Shown here one piece after another: positions 47,298 to 58,368 of a stretch of 64,000 nt of DNA; position 1 is the first letter of the stretch; each line of letters begins with the position of its first letter. Both the position numbers and the translations under genes were made by a program. This stretch comes from Chlorops oryzae (taxonomy: Eukaryota; Arthropoda; Insecta; Diptera; Chloropidae). The DNA is taken from the NCBI GenBank assembly GCA_020466095.1, contig CM035806.1, positions 135,579,481 to 135,643,480 of the forward strand. Direction: 5' to 3'. Under the pieces are notes generated by a model. That model was not told the origin of the DNA and did not search any database. It saw only the letters and a list, made by a program, of their open reading frames with translations.

Positions 47298-47659
47298 TAA
47301 TTATAATGGGGGACTTTAATATAAATTGGCTTACTAATTCGTACTACAAAGCTCGTATCGAGCAGTTAATCGTGGATTACTCTTATAGACAATTAGTGAA
47401 CGAACCAACAAGAATAACAAGGAGATCTTCCAGTTTAATCGATTATGTGTTAACAAACAAAACGAATATCGAAACGAAAATTATGCAGCAATTTAAAATT
47501 AGCGACCATGAGTCTATAGAAGTATTTATGGACTCAAGTGAGATAAATAGACATGCGACAGTGCGAAAAGTAAAATCTCTTCGATTTAACCAAAGTGTTT
47601 TCTGTGATAATCTTACGAATAGTGCAATATTAGATGTAGCGGAAGACTGTTTTATGAGC

Positions 47660-48374
47660 AGATTCATTTACGAGTCTTTTTCGAGCCCCCTTTATGATTA
47701 GAAAATGATTGATTACATGCTTGATTAAAAGAAGACTCGAAAACGACTCTCCAATATGTTTCAAAAGCGAGTCGCATTCAAATTACAAAAACAAAACATA
47801 GAGCAATCGCCAATTAATCACGTATGGGATTAAAATATAATCATTCAAATTGTTTCTATCTTATATTTCGCTCAATATTTGACTCAAAATTGAATTGAAT
47901 GGAATTTGAATTTAAAGTTATAAACTAAAAATTTCCATGACTTTCGATTTGGAAAGCTTGGTGTCGACGGTTGAGCACAGGACTAGAAAACGAGAGATCC
48001 TAGGTTCAAATCTCACATAAGGCAAGGAAAAAAAATGTAGAATCCTATAATAATAATACATATATAACAGTCCAAAATGATAGCAAATATGAGTCGTAGT
48101 AGACTCCAAAATGATAGCAAATATGAGTCGTAGAAGACTCGAAAATAGTAACAAATATGACTCAAAAACGATAACAAATATGACTCGAAAATTACTGGCA
48201 AATGATATCAAATATGACTCCCTAAGAAGAGTCGCGGCTAGGGTTCCAATTTCTCCCGACAAAAGTATCATATTTGATCAGAAAACGAGCGCATATTTGA
48301 TCTTTTTAATCAAAGAGGCGACTCGAAAAAGACTCGCTGTTGATCAAAAATTTCAAAAAATTTTAGCTGGGATG
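47660..48374. mobile_element. TIR element rich in GAGTC motifs, nested in the LINE
   Basis: GAGTCTTTTTCGAG near 47668 mirrors CTCGAAAAAGACTCG near 48323, and the right end is TTTTAGCTGGGATG. Dispersed copies of AAATATGAGTCG and AAATATGACTCG occur throughout. Near 47945-48030 there is ACTTTCGATTTGG, then GAGATCCTAGGTTCAAATCTC, with a B-box match GGTTCAAATC. The same combination occurs at 59476-60290. The left terminus is truncated. No coding. Confidence 0.65.
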
Positions 48375-50499
48375 ACAGTTGAAAAAGTGATTTAAAAAAA
48401 AGTAATATTTGATACATGGTTTACAGAGAGGCTATACGTAATGAAAATAAGAAAGATTGAGCTGCACCGAAAAGCAGTGTGGTCAAACAACCGAAATGAT
48501 TGGTCAAATTATAGATATAAATAATATTGATAATAAATATATTGAAAAAGAAATAGAGTGTGCGAATGACCAAAGAAGCGTGTGGAGGAAAATAAAGGCA
48601 CTAGTGTTGAACGAAGAGAAAGCTGTGATAAAAAAAAGTTGTGTTCGAAGGAGTATCTGTGATAAACAGCTGTGATATAGCAAATAAGTTAAACGTATTT
48701 TTTTTTAGAGAGCATACAAATTATACATGACAATATACAACCAGTGCAATATAACAGTATTATTCCTAATTATACTAATGTTTTTAAATTCAAGCCAGTG
48801 CATCTGAATGAACTCAAGATAATTATGAAGAAAATGAACAACAAAAAAGACTGTAATAAGCTATCTGTACCTATGTTACTAAGCGTGTTCCATATAATTG
48901 GCCAAATTCTACTGCAAATAATAAACAAATCACTAAGTAATGTGTGTTCCCCGATTGCTGGAAAAATTCGGTGGTAGTACCATAAGAGAAGGTAAAGAAG
49001 ACGGAAAAAACGGCAGAATTTCGACCAGTCAACATGATTATGACGGAGAGCAAAATATTGGAGAAAATCGTATATATGCAGCTAAGTGATTATATTGAAA
49101 GCAACAACATGATATCAGAGTTCCAGTCTGGATTTAGAGTGCAACACAGTTGCGAATCACTGTTGAACCTAGGAAAATAGAAATAGACAGAAGAAAAGTT
49201 ATAGTAGCAGTATTTCTGGATTTACAGAGAGCGTTTGAAACATTAGATAAAGATATTTTAATTTGTAAATTACAAAACTACGGGATAAAGAGCGTTGAGC
49301 TGGAATGGTTTCGAGGTTATCTAAAGGGAAGAAAGCAAAGAACCAAGGTAGAAGGAGTGCTATCAAATGAATTGCCAGTAGAGTTAGGAGTTCCACAAGG
49401 GGCTGTGCTTGGGACACTACTAATTATTATATATATAAATGATATGGAAAAGAGCCTACAAAATGCGGAAGTTTGTCTCTTTGCGGACGATACACTATTG
49501 TATGTTATAGGAACGTCAGCTGACGAATGTATAAATAAAATAAATGAGGACTTATGTAGAGTGGATTCTTACTTGAAAATGAACAAGCTCAAACCAAATA
49601 CTACAAAAACCAAGGCTGTGATAATAAATGGAGAGTCAAATGTGGAAGTTAAAATAAACAATGAAAGTATTGAAAGAGTAAGCGAAATGAAGTATTTGGG
49701 TGTAATGATTGATGAGAAGCTTAAATTTGACGTGCACATGGACTATGTATGCAAAAAAAAATAGCAAAAAAATTGACCTTTTTTCGGAGAATAAGAGCGA
49801 AAATTTCATTGGGGAGTGCAATTAAAATATATAATACGATTATAAAGCCACACTTTGAATATTGCTCCACAATTATCTTTTTGGGTTCAAGTCAAATAAT
49901 GGAGAGGATAGAAAAATTACAAAATAGAGGCATGAGAACAATTTTGAAGTGTAATAGGTTAGAGCCTATCAGAAATATGCTTAGTGCTTTGAAATGGTTA
50001 TCAGTTAAGCAAAGAGTGATAAAAAATGTATTAATATTTATTTTTTAAATTAAACATAACCAACTAACAAATTACTTTAGAATGCAATTGGATTATGTAT
50101 CAGAGTCACAGCCATACAACTTGAGAAACAACAGCGATTGTAGGGCGCAGAGGGTAGCAACTAATAGTGCGCAAAACAGTTTAATGAATAAGGGGTTAAA
50201 TTTATTTAATACTCTTCCGTATAGATTAAATTGTGAAACAAATATTGTTAATTTTAAAAGAAATGTGATAGCAATTGTTAGAAATGAATATGATTAACGA
50301 AATTTTGTAAAAAGCACGCAAATGTAAAAGCAAATTTATATTGTAAAATGATTTAAAATAGCAAAACAAGCTAAATAAAGATACATACATACATACATAC
50401 ATACATACGTACATACATACATACATACGTACATACATACATACATACATACATACATTCATATATGCAATATATATAATATATATATATATACAAATA

Positions 50500-50960
50500 T
50501 ATGGGGCAAAACACGTCAAGTGTACCACCGGCAAAATTTTTTCTCTCCGATTTGGATGAAACTTGGTACAGCTGTTAAGATGTAAGAGTACGTTAAAAAG
50601 TAAATTTTAATCACAGGGTGCCGAGATACAGGGTGTCAAAGTTTAGGTTTTTGCTTCGAAGAACATATTTCATTGAATTACAATGGGGCTAAAATCGCCT
50701 CGCTTCAAAAATTTTTCGAATGTTTCTTAGAAAAAATTGTCTGAACTTTTCGAAAACAATACAAAAAAAATTTTTCGATAACGGTAAATGAGACAAATTT
50801 GGCATTTTAGTTTTATTTCTTGATTTTCTAGGAGAGACGTCATTTTTTTTTTTTTTTTTAATTTTGAATTAAAGCTTAGTTCTTCCCCTTTAAATTGATG
50901 CATTAATCAGAGTGGGCGGACCATGATTAGTGGTCCAAATACACCTTTGAAGATGCTTAC
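50500..50960 (+). repeat. Dispersed repeat, CACGTCAAGTGTACC family (copy 2)
   Basis: ATGGGGCAAAACACGTCAAG, GATTTGGATGAAACTTGG and GAGATACAGGGTGTCAAAG follow the order of 19985-20430. It lies immediately after the LINE tail. Confidence 0.65.
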
Positions 50961-50998
50961 CTAGCATATTTCCCTCAATAACCACTGAACCGCTCAAC

Positions 50999-51485
50999 CG
51001 GGGTTGGAATTTACTGCAATTGCAGTAGATCTACTGCGTTTTTTTGAAATTTTTGACATCTACTGCGACACTGCGAAATGCTTAAAATCTACTGCGATTT
51101 TCCCTGGTGTCACTCGATTTTTTTTTTTTGTCAACACCGCATATCTATTTGTAACAATGAGACTATTGTTGTCCTTGTTTAACATCTTGGATTTTCAATT
51201 TAAGCTTATATGTCGCGATATTAACAGTTTGAAAGCTGATATGACAGAAAAAAATCTTGTCAAAAAATCTTCGCTGAACATTGGAAGACGCGCAATATGG
51301 AGAAATATTTACATGAAATGTACTTTTTGTTTACTTTTTCTTTTTATTTGAAAATAATAAAATATATTTTTGTTATAAAAATCAGATTTGTAATGATTTT
51401 TTTTTTTTTACTGCGCAAAATTCAAATCTACTGCCCTTTTTTGTTAAAACTGCTGCACTTTCTTCTTCGCCAATCTCCAACCCTG
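50999..51485. mobile_element. hAT-like MITE with TCTACTGC repeats
   Basis: CGGGGTTGGAATT at 50999 mirrors ATCTCCAACCCTG ending at 51485. The flanking octamers CGCTCAAC and AGTTCAAC agree at 6 of 8 positions, suggesting an old 8-bp duplication. The interior has several ATCTACTGCG-type repeats near both ends in direct orientation. 487 bp. Confidence 0.7.
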
Positions 51486-51496
51486 AGTTCAACTAC

Positions 51497-51717
51497 AATG
51501 AGGCCATTTACACTAGTCAATTAATTGACGTCAATTTTCACTTTCTGAGCGCGCAAAGTGCGGAAATTTTGAGAAAAATTTGAGCTCTTTTTTGGTTGCA
51601 AGTACTCGACAGATCGTTTTGTGCCCTCTTTCGTACGTGGAGACACGAATGCAACTCCGAAAGGGAATAAAAATAAGAGTTGACTGTCAATAATTGGCTA
51701 GTGTAAAACGACCTCAA
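51497..51717. mobile_element. Palindromic MITE, ATTTACACTAGTCAATTAATT ends
   Basis: TGAGGCCATTTACACTAGTC mirrors GGCTAGTGTAAAACGACCTC. GTCAATTAATTGAC and GTCAATAATTGGC continue the stem. About 220 bp, 12 bases to the right of the preceding element. Confidence 0.75.
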
Positions 51718-52048
51718 TGAATGAATACAATTATTCCAATTATCACTAGTATAGTTATGGTGGAAACTTACCCAAAAATTGAACTAGTTCTTTAAGTACT
51801 GGTAAAAGTACTACGTTCTTTACGGCAAATTGCCCAACTGCTTTCTGCAGGGCTGTAACACATGTCGATATACAGTGTATATTATACACTTATGTTGAGA
51901 AAGAGTATTGTTTTGAAAAAATACGTAATATTTCGTTCAAATTGAATATTTTTTTTTTGATATTAATAATCTATTATCTCTTAATTTGAACTTTTGTAGA
52001 AAAAAAAATAAAAAAGGGGAAAAAATCAAAAAGTTTGTTTAATGTGTT

Positions 52049-52180
52049 ATAGCATGTCCTCACAAAGGGCCCAAATTACGTAAATTGAGCGTTTTCGTAC
52101 TTTCAGTCAGTCAATTTCAGAACTGAAATTACGAAAACGCTCAAATTACGTAATTTGGGCCTATAGTGAGGACATGCTAT
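52049..52180. mobile_element. Palindromic MITE, ATAGCATGTCCTCAC ends
   Basis: ATAGCATGTCCTCAC at 52049 mirrors GTGAGGACATGCTAT ending at 52180. The stems CCCAAATTACGTAAATTGAG and GAGCGTTTTCGTA continue inward to a loop near GTCAGTCAATTTC. 132 bp, almost perfect hairpin. Confidence 0.9.
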
Positions 52181-52766
52181 TATTTTGTTTTAGCAATATC
52201 GCATGAACTAATCAACCGAATTCGATAAATTTGGGCTTAAACTCTTCGTTTTGAATTGTAAATTGAATAAAATAATGGATTGAGCTTAAAAAATGGCCAT
52301 GAAAGTAATATTTTTGGACAAAATCATGAAAAAAATGGTCCAAAATTTGGACAAAAATGCCCGTAACTTTTGAACAGTATGACCAATGTTGGAGATTTTG
52401 TTTTGTAAATTGATCAGAATGAGATCACCTTACCAACGCGCCTACTGGCGATTAGATCCGATTTTTGAGTTATGGATGTGAACGTGTAGGTAACATTTCA
52501 TACGAACGTCAATTTGGGAAAAAAATCTACCAACAAAAAGTAGGAGACTCGATTTTAACGATAGAGGTATGGTTCCTTGGGCAAATTTTCTTAAAATAAC
52601 CCATAGAATACGAAAATGATAGGGAAATTGCCGAAAAATTAATCGACCCGCCCTAATATACAAGGATCACAAAGATAATTTCTTTTTTGTCCTCCAACTT
52701 TTTTTTCTGTCTGCCTTTTTTGCCTTTTTAGCTCAAAAAGTTAATTCAGTTATTTTCGATCCCTGC
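52181..52766. other. Intergenic, nothing recognised
   Basis: AT-rich. It has a CCGTAACTTTTGAACAGTATG-like stretch that resembles a dispersed non-coding repeat but has no second copy here. Confidence 0.35.
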
Positions 52767-52916
52767 ATATGAATGAGATTCAAGCACATGAACACCTCTC
52801 ACGATGACATCTCCCCCAAGGTGTCATGTATGATACTGTCACATATACATATGTCATCGATGATATCACTGATGACTTTTCCATGTAGCAGATAATTTTT
52901 CGCGCTGGGATAAAAG
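52767..52916 (+). mobile_element. Right-end fragment of the CCCAGCGGGAA element
   Basis: GAGATTCAAGCACATGAACA, GATGACATCTCCCCCAAGGT, TATGTCATCGATGATATCAC and the terminus CGCGCTGGGAT match the right ends of copies B and C. The left part is absent. Confidence 0.75.
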
Positions 52917-52917
52917 A

Positions 52918-53787
52918 CAAGTAAGGGTGTTATAGTCAGGCGAGCCTGACAATACAATACCCGACACTGGACACATGCTTAAATAAATTTTAAAACGCTC
53001 CCAAAAATAAAACCATTAAGAAATAATATTCCTGAGGCTTTTAAGGTCACATGGAGCTCTATATACCGACTTTTATTCAATTTCTTTATGAAAACCGCCC
53101 CTCTGTCACGACCAATTTTCCAAAGTTTTTAAATTCTAAGCGGAGGCTTAAATATTCGCCCAAATTCTAAAATTCATCAAAAAGTCTGACTTTGGGGCAG
53201 TTTTGGGATTTTTGTGACAGACCCTAGTACTGGATGTACCCTTAATAATGGACCGATTAAAAAAATGTGCTTTGATGCTTATCGCTGCAAAGGAAGCATA
53301 CATTCCAACATTCGTTCAACTCCCATTTGAATTTCGGGTGAAGGAGAAATTTTCGAAAAACGCATTTCTGCCACGCCCACTTTTCCAATTTTTGAAAATA
53401 ATGTTACTTGCCTTTATATATGTTCAAATGTCAAATTTCATCAAAATATCTTGAAAAACTCCGATTTTGTAGAAATTTTTGTGAAGTTCATAACAGACCC
53501 TAGTACTGCAGGTACTTCTGAAAATAGTCCGACCGGGTCCATTGTCGAACTTGTTCTTAATAATGTCCCCGTAAGCGCGCATACCAAATTTCGTCAAGAT
53601 AGCTCAACTCCTTCGATAAGATAACTGTATACAGACAGACAGACGGACGGAAATCTCTAACTCGAATCTCCTGGTGACACTGATCATTTCTGTATGTATT
53701 TTGTATGGTCTATCTCGACTGGTTCTGGGTGTTACACACAACCACACAAACGCAATATACCCTCGACACAGAGTGTGTCGGGTATAA
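52918..53787 (-). mobile_element. INE-1/DINE-1-like repeat, full-length
   Basis: Starts CAAGTAAGGGTGTTATAGTC and ends CCCTCGACACAGAGTGTG followed by TCGGGTATAA, a terminal hairpin. The internal AGACAGACAGACGGACGG, CTCCTGGTGACACTGATC and GGTTCTGGGTGTTACAC blocks are the complements of those in the 9389 and 28064 copies. About 870 bp. A short frame at 53248-53454 lies in it and is not a gene. Confidence 0.78.
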
Positions 53788-54909
53788 TTAAATGACAAGT
53801 ATAAAAATTGTTATTAAAAATTAAATTAAATTTATTATCACGATGCTTAATTTTGAAATAATTTTTGGAGGCTGAGAGTATTTTTTTTATTTTTTATTTA
53901 TTGAGCACAAAAACTACATGTAGAAGTAAAAAATAAAGCACTCATATTTATTTATTGATATTTATTTGAAAAATGTAAATAAAGAAGTGTTGCTTTGACA
54001 TTATTTATCGTTTATTAATAAATGCAACCCTGTGAGAGATGCACGAAAACATGACGCTCTTGTACTAAAGAGAGCGTTAAGTTTTCTCTTTGTCGAAGAC
54101 AGCGCTTCCCAAAGTAAACTCCGCGGTGGACCATGAATAATTCAAATTTTGTTTTCTGGTTAATATTTTCCAGTGATGTAGATGCCAATAGACGAATTTC
54201 ATACCCACAGAGTAAAGGAAACGTTTATGAATATAAATATACTATGAAAATAAATATTTTCAGTATAAGTCTGTCTATTATGTGCATCAACATAAGCCAC
54301 TGCAATTATATCAAGGAGAAGGAGGAGCTCCCAATGTTTTTCTACAGTTAAAGTACAGTACAGCATTATCAAAAACAAAAAAAAAAACAAAAAACTCGTT
54401 CATAAGCATAGGTGCTATATTTTATGAGATATTGAATTTAGTCATCCCCGGAAAACGTGATAGTGGTCACAAAACAAGGGGAAAAAAACTCTTATACCGA
54501 TCGGAAATTATTTTGAGGGTGCTCAAAGACGTCAAAATTGGAAAAAAATAATTTTGACATTTTTGACCATGAAACCAACTTTAACTATTACAATTTTTAA
54601 ATATTGTCTTTTTTTACATTCTACTATATCAAACCTTTCCAGAAAGTCCTCGATCAAATAAATCGACCATTCAAAAAAAAAAAATGTATTAGCTGAAGAA
54701 GGCAAAAAAGGCTTTGAAATCTGATTGATTGATTTTTATGGCGGTTGTTTTTATTTAACTAAAATTTTAAGCGCAAGATAAAATCTAAAATCATTTTTTA
54801 AACGAGCCCAGTAAAAAGAATATTGGTTCACTTTTTGTTATATTTTAATAATATGTTATAATGACTACCTTTTATTATAAATTCAGTTTTGGGGTTCCTT
54901 CTTTCAACA
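53788..54909. other. Intergenic, unassigned
   Basis: No supported gene. The overlapping frames at 54133-54551 lack family signatures. Confidence 0.4.
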
Positions 54910-55310
54910 GGCCGAAAAATCGAATTTTCGACTAAAGTGCCTAAGGCCACAATTGCTGATGAATTTTTTGAGGCTATAATCATTAAAATCGGTTACCGTT
55001 GTCGATTTGTAAACTTATGGTCAAAACATACCTACATATTTTGAAAAGCGATTATTACTGTTTTAACGTTCGCTTCTTGAGTCTTTGCTATGTCTCTCTC
55101 GCTCTGCATAGGTGCAAAGAATTAAGACGCAAACTTTAAAACAATCAGAACTACGTTTCAGAACATGTATGTATGTTTTTACTGCAAGTTTACAAATAGA
55201 AATCGCTGACCGATTTGAATGATCAAATTCTCAAAATATTTGTAAGAAATTAAGGTTTTGGGCACTTTAGTCAAAAATTAATATTTTCATAACATGGCAA
55301 TTTTTCGGCC
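54910..55310. mobile_element. MITE with GGCCGAAAAATCG ends
   Basis: GGCCGAAAAATCGAATTTTC with GACTAAAGTGCC inside mirrors GGGCACTTTAGTC and ATTTTTCGGCC ending at 55310. The centre holds GAGTCTTTGCTATGTCTCTC and ATTAAGACGCAAAC. A related centre occurs at 63728-63815. About 400 bp. Confidence 0.75.
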
Positions 55311-55519
55311 TATTACCCGTTCCAAGAATTTGAAAATCCCACGTACATGAGTCTATTTGGCCTTTTCGCTCTCGTACAATTTTTCATATGGCAATTATTG
55401 CTGTGGGTATTTCGCTCGGCAAAAATTCTGAAAAACTACCCTTCGCGTCAAAAAAATTTTTTTTTGGGCTATCATCACTCTCGTGTACACCCAACCATAT
55501 GTGTTTCCCAATACTCAGC

Positions 55520-56352
55520 CATTGAAAAAGTTTCAGTATCGCTGGCGAAGAGAACCACCAACCAATTGAAAATATTCCTAACAAAACAGCAGCACAGCAG
55601 AGAAAACATGTTCACATACACCAATAACAATAACAACAACAACAACAACACAACGACAGCGACAATACTTTGTGCTACAATAAAATCGCAATCAAGAGAG
55701 AAACGCTGACAAAACAATAAAGGCCAAGAACAGGTAAAGACTATGCGACTGGAAAAGTATTTGAAATAAAAAAAATAAAAATAAAAATTTTATACGACGC
55801 AAAATGTGAAAAATAGTGGAGCAAAAATAGTTACTACTCGAGAAAAAAATAAAATAAAACGAAATAAAATAAAATAAAGCGATCGGTATTGCCCAAACGA
55901 AAATAAATAGGTATCAACCTAGGAAATTATAAAAATAAATGGCGAATAATGTCTTCGTTATATCATTGAGAAAAAGAATTGCAAAAAAAGAGAAAAACCA
56001 AGTGAAACTTTTAAAAAATCCAACAACATTTACAACAAAAATCGCAGCCAAGCAACTTTAAAGCCATCAACACACCAACAACAATAGACAGCACGAAAAA
56101 ATACTAATCGAAAAAAAAGAAATAAGTATATGTATAACAAAAGACCAATCAACATATGTATTAAAGAATAAGTATAATCAAATAATTGACCATTGAGACC
56201 ACACCAACATTAATAATAATTATAAAACAACAAAGAACACAACATCATCATCAACAACAATACGGACAACAACAACAACAACAACAATAACAACAACAAC
56301 AGCGAAAGCAACAAAAAAAAGGAATTCAAAAAGCAGCAAAAACAAAAACAAA
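55520..56352 (+). other. Probable long 5' leader of the signal-peptide gene
   Basis: An A/C-rich tract with many CAA/AAC repeats (about 55622-55652 and 56260-56340) and little T, ending at the ATG at 56353. This composition is typical of long fly 5' UTRs. The transcription start is not determinable. The open frame at 55347-55709, ending in poly-Asn codons, is more likely chance sequence in the leader. Confidence 0.45.
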
Positions 56353-56432
56353 ATGAAATCTCAAATTTTTCAAGGACGCGTCTTCGTGTTTATCCTTTTT
56401 ATGATAGTTTTGACGCATCATGTCGGAGCAAC
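56353..56432 (+). CDS. First coding exon, secreted or membrane protein (partial)
   Basis: The ATG at 56353 in context ACAAA-ATG (good for flies) begins MKSQIFQGRVFVFILFMIVL followed by a short THHVGA. This is a classic signal peptide: basic start, 12-14 residue hydrophobic core, and a small residue (A26) for cleavage. The exon ends at an excellent donor, GCAAC/GTAAGT, with phase 2 (80 bases). No downstream exon could be identified before 64000, so the first intron is at least 7.5 kb. That is usual for developmental receptors or matrix proteins with long leaders. The family cannot be named from 26 residues. Confidence 0.6.
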
Positions 56433-57190
56433 GTAAGTATGGCATCAAATCGACAGTAAATGTGCGATGGTAATGCAGAGGCGGAGGTGTATTTTAAGTA
56501 TCAACTCAAGCGCACTCTTTTTCCTGTTTTTTTTATTTTTCGGTTTTCATCATCGTACCTAGTTTAGGTCTGCCAAAAATGTTCAACAGTAGAACAAACA
56601 AACAAACAAAAATCGCTTCTACGTAGAATCATTGAAAACGAATTACCTCACGCATTACCTTACGCATTAACTCAACTCCTTCGCTAAGAATGTGGTTGTA
56701 AACGGAGAGACAGAGACATGGATAGACGGAAATGATTGACAAAATTTATTCTACTGGTGACGTGACGATCATATCTGTAGGTACACATCTTTTGTTTGTC
56801 CTCCTCCAGTGATCCTGACGCACAGTGTGACGCACGCAGTGACGCACAATCACAATATACTCGTACTACATATGTATACTGTAAATTTCATTTATCCCCG
56901 AACTGCACTGAAGCAAAAGGAAACTCATTTTCATAGCCTTAATTCCATCGGGACGCTGGACAGTGATTTATCCCATCCAAATACATAAATCAAAACTTTT
57001 GTGGTGTTGTAACATAACAAATTTGTTACCGTTTTAAAGGAAATACTTCAGATAAGAAAACCCCAAACTATTTCCCAAAAATTTTAATACATAGGTACAG
57101 GCGCTACATCTCTTCAAAGTCAATGGATTTTACCGATTTTTTAGTTAGCAAATGTGCGACTTTGAACTGCCAAAGAAAAACAAATTATAA
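56433..57190. other. First intron of the signal-peptide gene, 5' part
   Basis: No exon recognised. Contains INE-1-like scraps (GTGACGCACAATCACAATATAC) near 56820-56870. Confidence 0.4.
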
Positions 57191-57308
57191 TCGGGCATGT
57201 GACAGAAATCGAATACGACAGAAAACGTTCGATTTCGCTTACATTTGTATGAAAATTTAACCGAAATCGAACGTTTTCTGTCGTTTTCGATTTCTGTCAC
57301 ATGCCCGA
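57191..57308. mobile_element. Perfect palindromic MITE, TCGGGCATGTGACAG ends
   Basis: TCGGGCATGTGACAGAAATC at 57191 mirrors GATTTCTGTCACATGCCCGA ending at 57308. The stem continues through GACAGAAAACGTTCGATTTC to a short loop. 118 bp, one of the most perfect hairpins in the window, suggesting a recent insertion. Confidence 0.9.
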
Positions 57309-57334
57309 ATAAATACATTTTTTAAGAAATTATT

Positions 57335-57557
57335 CAGGGCTGTCACAGAATCCGACAGCTGTCGGAATCGGAATTAAAACCGATCGAAATTTCATACAGA
57401 TTTTAAAAATTTTGTTGTTTTTGTTGTTGAATCGGAACTATTATCGGTTCTCGATTGCACAGAACCGTTTTTTATCCGGCTGTCTATAAAATATATTAGA
57501 AAATTCATTCGATTAAAATTCCAATTCTGACTGTTATCGGATTCTGTGACACCCCTG
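57335..57557. mobile_element. hAT-like MITE, CAGGGCTGTCACAGAATCC ends
   Basis: CAGGGCTGTCACAGAATCCG at 57335 mirrors CGGATTCTGTGACACCCCTG ending at 57557. A subterminal GTCGGAATCGG palindrome is also present. 223 bp. Flanking octamers do not match, so the duplication is lost. Confidence 0.8.
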
Positions 57558-58196
57558 ATTGATCTAATTGTTTTTTTTTCGTTTATTGGAATTTCTAAAT
57601 TAAAAAGATTAATTTTATTAATTTTATAAAGTTTTAAAAATAAATAATGTTACATAAAAAATAAAAATTAGTATATTGCAGAATTTTTTATTTTATTTGA
57701 TACTAGATCGGCATAATTCAAAATTTCGCATTTCTCGAAAATCATTGAATCTCTCTTAAAACTAAGGAGAAATAATATTTTTTTTAAAACTTATATTCCT
57801 CTCAATCGACTGCTGCATCAGTGAATATAAGCGTTAATTTTCTAGGCTTTGGGTTTCTTACAGAAAAATGCAATCGAACATAAAAAAATTGATGAAAAAA
57901 ATTTTGAATTGTGCCGACTTATTAGCAAGGGTGCGATGTGTGCAAAATTTCATAAAGATCAGAGCACTCCTATTTATTGGAAACTGTTGTATGGGCTGAA
58001 ATCACTGTGCGCTGCATCGAATCGATATTGAAAACGAACTTTCTGAACGAACATATAACAAACATATAACGCAAAGGATAGTTTTGAGGATTCAAACCCT
58101 TTAATGCCTAAATCCCCTCGCAAAATAATTTTCTACGTACGCGCTCCTGCCACTAGAGCAATGAATATCCCGGTTTTATATTAAAATAAGAAAATG
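57558..58196. other. Intron sequence, nothing recognised
   Basis: AT-rich. A 60-codon frame at 57849-58031 has no splice context or family signature. Confidence 0.35.
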
Positions 58197-58302
58197 TTAC
58201 TCTCCCCTTGCGGACACTCCTCTTAACCGGACACCCTTTTGGGAATGTCTAGTATTTCTGGTTCCTCTTAAGCGGATACATTTTTCCCGTAGACGTCCGA
58301 TT

Positions 58303-58364
<62 letters not shown>
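58197..58364. mobile_element. Pogo-like MITE fragment followed by (GA)n
   Basis: TTACTCTCCCCTTGCGGAC and CTCTTAACCGGACACC at 58197-58228 are the left-end sequence of the complete element at 61227-61391. The similarity continues to GATTAAGAGA and then gives way to a (GA)n tract at 58303-58364. The right end is missing. Confidence 0.65.

Positions 58365-58368
<4 letters not shown>

Larger units (their letters stand above)
46889..50297 (+). pseudogene. LINE ORF2, endonuclease and reverse transcriptase, broken
   Basis: Endonuclease remnant: IALYRSPDRRISPEHVFYDF at 46940-47050, then MGDFNINWL and SSLIDYVLTN after the MITE. A linker DTWFTERLYVMKIRKIELH-like segment lies near 48410-48470. Reverse transcriptase: VAVFLDLQRAFETLDKDIL, GVPQGAVLG, FADDTLL (FADD at 49480-49491) and KYLGVMID, then the C-terminal FFRRIRAKISLGSAIKIYNT and YNLRNNSDCRAQRVATNSAQ segments at 49749-50297. 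The last pattern is typical of CR1/L2-like ends. Several frameshifts and stops. FADD replaces the usual YADD but is also seen in active families. Confidence 0.85.
45840..50460 (+). mobile_element. CR1/Jockey-like LINE, decayed, with nested insertions
   Basis: An ORF1 with zinc knuckles (45911-46846) and an ORF2 with endonuclease and reverse transcriptase (46889-50297) are recognisable but frameshifted. ORF2 is interrupted by a MITE (47056-47297) and by a TIR element (about 47660-48374). The 3' end carries AAATAAAGATACATACATAC and a (CATA)n tail at 50378-50455, typical of LINE 3' ends. The 5' end is probably near the GATAAAG stretch at 45858, soon after the F-box gene. Confidence 0.85.

Noticed and set aside
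50226..50534. 102-residue minus-strand frame with repeated Met-Tyr-Val-Cys
   Set aside because: It is a translation of the (CATA)n tail at the end of the LINE.
55347..55709. 120-residue frame with a hydrophobic start and poly-Asn
   Set aside because: It lies in the A/C-rich leader of the downstream gene; the poly-Asn comes from CAA/AAC repeats and no family is recognisable.
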